This document shows positions 59,001 through 64,000 of a stretch of DNA of 64,000 nt, piece by piece. Below the pieces are notes generated by a model, which was not told where the DNA came from, did not search any database, and saw nothing but the letters and a program-made list of their open reading frames with translations. Positions within the stretch are counted from its first letter, which is position 1, and each line of letters begins with the position of its first letter. The translations under genes were made by a program, and so were the position numbers. Origin of the DNA: Posidonia oceanica (Eukaryota; Streptophyta; Magnoliopsida; Alismatales; Posidoniaceae); assembly GCA_037176725.1 (NCBI GenBank), contig JAZBRS010000050.1:14464001-14528000 (forward strand), in the 5' to 3' direction.

Positions 59001-61329
59001 GGAGTGCAGCTGTTCCTCCAGATCCCGCTGGCGTCGCCCCAATCTTCCGGTCTGCTTCAAAATCCCCTGCAGGCCTCCGCCGTCCTCTCCAGCCAGCTTC
59101 AGGACGTGTCACGCCGCGCCGACACCGCCCAGGCTTCCGTGCTGCTCCGGCGAAGGCTCCCAGCACGCCAGTGCCGCTCGAGCAGGCTTCCTCTGCCGGC
59201 ACCAAGCCCTGGTAGCCTCTGTGCTACAATGGCTTCTTCGCCGCTTGTTCATAGTTCATTTATTTTAGTTTAGCATACAAATTTTACCAAAAATTGCATA
59301 TTTACCTTGCTTTTAGTCTTATTTGCCTTCCAGTCCTGCTAGTTTAAGATTTATTTAAATCTGATTTAAAACCTTATGAAATTGCATTAAATATTTATAG
59401 TTTTGCTTATTTACACATCAGTCCACTAGCAGTTCTTTTTTTTTTAGTTTAGGTCCTGCAACTTTGTTTATTACTCTTAGGCCCTTTTCCGCATTTTTCC
59501 ATGCATTGCACCCATGCATCATTGCATTTAGCACTCTTTTCACACACTTAAGTATGTCTAGCTCCCCTGAACATGGGAGGACCTGTTTTGCACACCCTTA
59601 GGCCCCCTTTTACACTTAGATCTTATCTTCTCCCCGTTCTGGCCTCCTGGCTTGAAGTCTGAATGCCTTCAGATCCGGTCGTTGGATCTTCTCAACTAAG
59701 CTACCTGGGCGACCCCGGCGGAGCGTTCTTCAGTATGGACCAATCAGATTTCAGATCAGGCATCAGATTTCCAAGGTAAGTCCTCTTGAACTTCGGCAGC
59801 ATCTTTTGCATATCATTCGCATTGCATGGCTTTTACACGCTCTTTTTCGCTTTGTTTCTTGCACCGTTTTGCGTGCCCGACTTTGTTTCTTGCACCGTTC
59901 TGTGTGCCGCTTTGTTTTTTACGCCGTTTTGCGTGCCAACTTTGTTTCTCGCATCGTTTTGCGTGCCAATTTTATTTCTCGCATCGTTTTGCATGCCGAC
60001 TTTTTTCCTCGCACCGTTTTGTGTGCCACTTTGTTTCTTACACCGTTTTACGTGCTTGCTTTGTTTCTTGCACCGTTTTGCGTGTCGTTTTGTTTTTTGC
60101 ACCGTTTTGTGTGCTCGACTTTGTTTCTTGCACCGTTTTGCGTGCTGCTTTGTTTCTCGCACCGTTTTGTGTGCTGCTTTGTTTCTCGCACCGTTTTGTG
60201 TGCCCGACTTTGTTCCTCGCACCGTTTTGCGTGCCGCTTTGTTCCTCGCACCGTTTTGTGTGCCCGCTTTGTTTCTCGCACCGTTTTGCGTGTCGCTTTG
60301 TTTCTTGCACTGTTTTGCATGCCCGACTTTGTTTCTTGCATCGTTTGCGTGCCCACTTTGTTTCTTGCACCGTTTTGCGTGCCACTTTGTTTCTTGCACC
60401 GTTTTGCGTGTCCAACTTTGTTTCTTGCACCATTTTGCGTGCCCACTTTGTTTCTTGCACCGTTTTGCGTTCTTGCTTCGTTCTTGTGCCGTTTTGCGTA
60501 CCGACTTTGTTTCTCGCACCGTTCTGCCTTCTCGTTTTGCTTCTTGCACTGTTTTACGTTCTTACCTCGTTCCTTGTATCGTTTTGCGTGTCGTCTTCGC
60601 TTCTCGCATCGTTTTGCGTGTTTTACGTTGTTTCCTCTCGCATGTCGCTCGCATTGCCTGTTTTCACCGTTGTTTTGTTTTATCACCCGCATTTGCATAT
60701 AGGGTAGTGATGCTTACTGCCTGGAGTTCTCACGAGCCAGGTTTCGCCCGGTTCGGAACACAGACAGCGTTGCTGAGCGCTTAGATTGCACGTTTAATTC
60801 CTTGCATTGCATTCCATCACTTAGAGCACACCTTTGAGCATTTAGATAGGCATTCATTGGCACTTAGGCATTCCAAGTCTGCATTTCCCTGCATATGCGA
60901 GCGTAAGCCTAGAAAGACCGATTCTCGGGCGTGTCGGGGGTGCCTAACACCTTCCCCGCATGTAACAGGAGTCCTTGCCCTCTCTCTTGGCCCGTAATGA
61001 CCATATTGCCCTTATCCTAGGCACGAGTCACATCATTTGCATTCATTTGCATCTCATTTCTTTTGCATTGCCTTGCATTGCATCTTTTGCTTGGTTTTGC
61101 GTGATTATTCACGCATTTCCCTGGTTTTCCTTATCTCCCGATCTAATAGACTTGGTGGCGACTCTGATTTTGTCTTATCTTCTTCTTTTCTTCCATTTTT
61201 CCCTTTTTTTAAATGTTTTCGAGTTAAGTCTTCCTTCTCGGACATAGCCGCTAATAGTGAGCCTGATTCTGATCGTGCACGCGAGCTTTGGCAATGTGCA
61301 TGGACGATCTGAACACCGGGATTACTACA
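56085..61329 (+). repeat. E3 3' LTR
   Basis: 5245 bp, the partner of 35414-40640, with the same blocks. Base changes are scattered and the tandem array differs in unit order. Confidence 0.95.
59845..60650. repeat. 28-31-bp tandem array in the 3' LTR
   Basis: Same unit as 39165-39960 but with a different arrangement and several units changed, so slippage has occurred since insertion. Confidence 0.85.
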
Positions 61330-61334
61330 CAAAC
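61330..61334 (+). other. E3 target-site duplication, right copy
   Basis: CAAAC directly after the 3' LTR. Confidence 0.95.
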
Positions 61335-62520
61335 CTATCAAATTCTTCTACTAGGAAGACCATGTTAGCAGTAGCTAGCTCCTGAGGCAATGCCTCCGTG
61401 TATTGACACACGCGCACAGTTTTGGAAGTGGTGGTCGAAGTTGACCGCGAGCTGCTAGAACTAACATGGTGATCCTCTCCCTTATTGAAAACAGAAAGCA
61501 AATTACTTTTATTCCTAGGAAATGAAAACAATGTGGAATTAAACAAAGTTTTATTTACAGCATCTAGGGGGATGCCCTTAGAGTTACCTCTATCAGTAGA
61601 GGTAGGAGCCTCTCTAGGCGGGCTCGTCAGGATTGACGTTCCCATCATCTTCGAGAAGCTCATAGTCGGCCCCTGGATCGGGGTCAACTTCAGGTCTCTG
61701 AGGTTGCAGCCCTTCAGAGAGATCAGCCGTGAGGCGGCGAACCTTGTCTACGAGTCGTTGTGACTTCCGTAGAACTTGCCCCGGCCTTTGCTCCGAGGTG
61801 GAAGAGATGTCCGGAGCTAGAGGAGGCGGAGGCTTGGAAGCGGCAGTGTCGGAAGAAGAGGGAGAAGCAGAAAGAGGCGACCGATCCGAAGGTTCGGGGG
61901 CCGGTGCACCTAACAGTGGTGGCGGTGATGTTGCAGTCTGACCTTCGTGAGGTTTTGCTGGCAACTCTTTTGCAGTCTGACCTTCGTGAGGTTTTGCTGC
62001 GACAGTCTGGCCTTCATGTGGCTTTGCTGTCAACTCCCTTGCAGTCTGACCTTCGTGAGGTTTTGCTAGCAATTCAAGTGTTTGGAATAAGCCGGAAATG
62101 TTTACATCGGCTGTGTCCTCTTCACTTTGGAGAGTGTGTTTGGTTGATTACGCCAAAATAATATTTGCCAGGGGGGATGAATTCAGATTGAATATCCCTA
62201 CGCTGGTAAAATGTCTTTGTAGATTCCACTGTAATGGTCGTCTGTTAGGGAACTGGTCGAAATCGAGTCCTCCCCTTCCTTCTCTGTCACAAGCCTTCAC
62301 TGGCTCCTTCATTCCCTTTCCTTCTGGGCCTAAGCCCTGACCTTTCTTGTAGCCAATTCTCCTCATGATTTCCCACCCTACATTCATGGATGGTCCTTTG
62401 TTTTTGGAGGGTTCCCTCTTCTTGTGAAACAACCTGGGCCTGGCCCACTTGTCCCTCAGCTTGACTATAGACACTACATTCTTGCCTTTTTCGGCCCGGG
62501 TCAGCTTTTCTTGCACACTG
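61335..62520 (-). pseudogene. E2 polyprotein segment with G-patch and KPHEGQT repeats
   Basis: Minus strand. A G-patch at about 62378-62290 (GWEIMRRIGYKKGQGLG core, then EGKG) lies just C-terminal to the second protease. At 62072-61940 four in-frame copies of a KPHEGQT motif follow, then a Pro/Ser-rich linker. A TAG near 61612 and a frame change lead to a Ser/Thr-rich stretch that reaches the E3 insertion point at 61335 and continues in frame into RT at 35413. G-patch domains bind nucleic acid or RNA helicases. A G-patch next to the protease is known from betaretroviruses. Confidence 0.75.
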
Positions 62521-63430
62521 AACTAGTGCGGTAGGTATATCACATTTGCCTCTGCTTCTTGGCCTGGTATGTCTCCTGCTATCTTGATGATTTTCCCATT
62601 GTGTAGGAATTTCAGGCATTGGTGCCGAGGAGATGATACTCCTTTTAGACTGTCCAGCCACTGTCTCCCCAAGATGATCTGATATGGGACATTGACGTCT
62701 ATGACGATTAATTAGGTTAGAACCTGAGGTGGTCCTATCCCTATCTTTGTTGTCCACTTGCCGTGTGCTTTTCTTTTGCTGTCATCATACCCGGCAATCG
62801 TCATGTCAATGGGGGTTAAGGAGGCCTCATTCACGCCCAAGGCTTGTATTGCATTCAACGAGCATATGTTCATTGATGCACCAGTATCTATGAGCACTTC
62901 AGAAATTAAGTGATTGTTTATAGAAATGGTTACATTCAATGGAGCTTTTCTCCTCTCTATTGGTGCCAACTCGCTATCAGCAAAAGTAATGATTGGCTCT
63001 ACAAAGGCTGCTGTAGCTATGATATGGAGTTCCTCCGCTGGCATGTCTGGGGCAACTTGGGCCTTCTCTAGCACTTCTAGCAGAGCTTTTCGGTATTCAT
63101 TTGAGCTGTTTATGAGGTCATAGATCGAGATCCTGGCCTGCGTCTTCTTTAATTGCTCTAGGATGTCATATTTCGCCGACCTGGGTCCTACTTTAGGTCT
63201 GACCGGCTCTGCTTGCTCTGCTGGTGGCATGATTCGATTTGACAGCCTCCCTCCTCTGGTGATGGGCGTAGCAACCTCATTTTCTTTAGATGCTCCCTTC
63301 ATGAGCGGCCAGGCGAAGATGGACTCCTTCCGTATAGATCCGCCAAGCTCTAGTGGCTTTGTGGTCCTAGCTCGCTGCTCTGTTGGCACTCGGAAGATTG
63401 GGGAGGATGGAGTAGTAGTGTTCCAGAGTA
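62521..63430 (-). pseudogene. E2 second protease domain
   Basis: Minus strand, within an open frame 63821-62712. A segment YDILEQLKKTQARISIYDLI aligns with the same region of E1 and E3 and marks the start. The active site is VLIDTGASMNI (about 62894-62862); then a TAA at 62714-62712 and a continuing ILGRQWL block near 62660. It occupies the same position as the Asp-Asn-Gly protease of E1/E3 but has a regular Asp-Thr-Gly. Confidence 0.75.
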
Positions 63431-64000
63431 TTGAAGTGCTGAGGGCTGGCAATTGACTTGATGGTGGCCTTGCAGCTCTGAAGATTGGGGAGACTGGCGG
63501 GGACAGCAACTTGGGCTCCCACAGCGGTGATTTTTGCCATGGCAGACGTTGTGACTCCTCCTCTCGAAGGGTTGCAATTTGTAGCTCTGGCATCTTGAAT
63601 GTGCATAGAATCCCGGGTCGGTTGGCTGGAATGCTGACAACCACTCCTTCGTATTTGAATTTTAGCAATTGATGAACTGAAGATGCTACCGCCCCGACCT
63701 CTGCTAGCCAAGACCTCCCTAGGATGAGTGGCTCCAAGACTTCCTCCTTCATAATGATCACCGAAGTGATACTGGTCAAAGGACCGACTGTGATTTCCAT
63801 GGGAATTGTCCCTAGTGCCAACTTTTCTTTCTAATCAAACCCAGTGCACATAAAGGGAGTCCTATCCAGCTTGCCCTCATTTAGCCCCAAGCTCTGGAGT
63901 GTGGAGAGAGAACTGAGGCTTCGGCTTGCTCCAGTGTCAACCAGTACTCCTTGCAGCACATTATCATTGATGCCCACTGTGATGACCAGTGGCAGCTCTT
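63431..64000 (-). pseudogene. E2 first (extra) protease domain, partial
   Basis: Minus strand. The active site VLVDTGASRSL sits at about 63947-63915, followed by QSLGLNEGKLD, a TAG at 63834-63832, then PLTSITSVIIM and LILGRSWL. This is a second complete retropepsin-like module upstream of the protease at 62521-63430, in the same reading direction. The N-terminal part of the polyprotein (gag) is beyond the right edge. Confidence 0.7.

Larger units (their letters stand above)
35414..61329 (+). mobile_element. E3: complete 25.9-kb Tat/Ogre-lineage element
   Basis: Two LTRs of 5227 and 5245 bp begin TGTTGACACC and end ATTACTACA. A tRNA-Arg-type PBS follows the first after one base and a polypurine tract precedes the second. 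CAAAC is duplicated at both ends. The internal region has leader, gag, protease, a G-patch-like segment, RT, two RNases H, integrase, a PMD-like ORF and two inverted-repeat arrays. The LTRs differ by scattered changes and a few indels, suggesting a fairly recent insertion. It lies inside the RT-proximal frame of E2. Confidence 0.97.
18856..64000 (-). mobile_element. E2: giant minus-strand Tat/Ogre-lineage element, interrupted by E3
   Basis: Its 3' LTR is 18856-20274, with a polypurine tract at 20275-20288 and repeat arrays at 20463-22845. Antisense PMD genes lie at 23169-30259 and pol at 32060-35413. E3 occupies 35414-61329, then G-patch and two protease domains follow to the right edge. Gag, PBS and the 5' LTR are outside. 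About 19 kb of E2 itself is visible once E3 is discounted. Confidence 0.85.

Overview
This window is plant nuclear heterochromatin. Spliceosomal introns (GT...AG, 65-100 bp, one about 1.8 kb), TATA boxes, plant mobile domain (PMD) genes and very large Ty3/gypsy elements with a tRNA-Arg-type primer binding site (TGGCGACTCYGCTGGGGA) all point to an angiosperm. I saw no ordinary host gene, rRNA, tRNA or CRISPR array. Essentially every base belongs to nested, giant Tat/Ogre-lineage LTR retrotransposons and the extra genes they carry. The species cannot be named from the sequence.

Layout. (1) 1-8630: the 3' part of a plus-strand element (E0). It carries two antisense PMD genes with introns (4721-6079 and 4163 leftward past base 1), the 3' internal end (6319-7099), a polypurine tract and a truncated LTR (7100-about 8630). 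(2) About 8631-14076: a second, internally deleted copy of the same 3' end, followed by a full LTR (11262-14076). This LTR also serves as the 5' LTR of element E1, whose PBS, leader and decayed gag-protease frame run to 18855. (3) At 18855 E1 is broken by minus-strand element E2 (18856 to beyond 64000). E2 has its 3' LTR at 18856-20274, several tandem-repeat arrays, three plus-strand (antisense) PMD genes at 23169-30259, then integrase, RNases H and RT down to 35413, and G-patch and protease domains at 61335-64000. (4) Inside E2 lies a complete element E3 (35414-61329, plus strand, 25.9 kb). It has 5.2-kb LTRs, a CAAAC target-site duplication, gag-pro-pol, a sense PMD-like ORF and two arrays of short inverted repeats.

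The most interesting signal is a set of short dyad motifs. In E2, 19 copies of GTTNNACGC-N10-GCGNNNAAC occur in clusters, often abutting at an exact 28-bp period. They sit in the LTR promoter and just upstream of each antisense PMD gene. In E0/E1 the equivalent is AGNCGCC-N9-GGCGACT, again often at 28-bp steps, in LTR U3 and upstream of both PMD genes. Each family thus appears to carry its own version of one regulatory dyad, shared between the element promoter and the promoters of its captured PMD genes. My inference, untested, is a self-recognition or anti-silencing system comparable in logic to VANC proteins and their motifs in VANDAL transposons. One PMD gene (28920-30259) is intact while the surrounding gag-pol frames are full of stops. 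Most of those stops are TAG where a related copy has CAG, the signature of CHG-methylated cytosine deamination.
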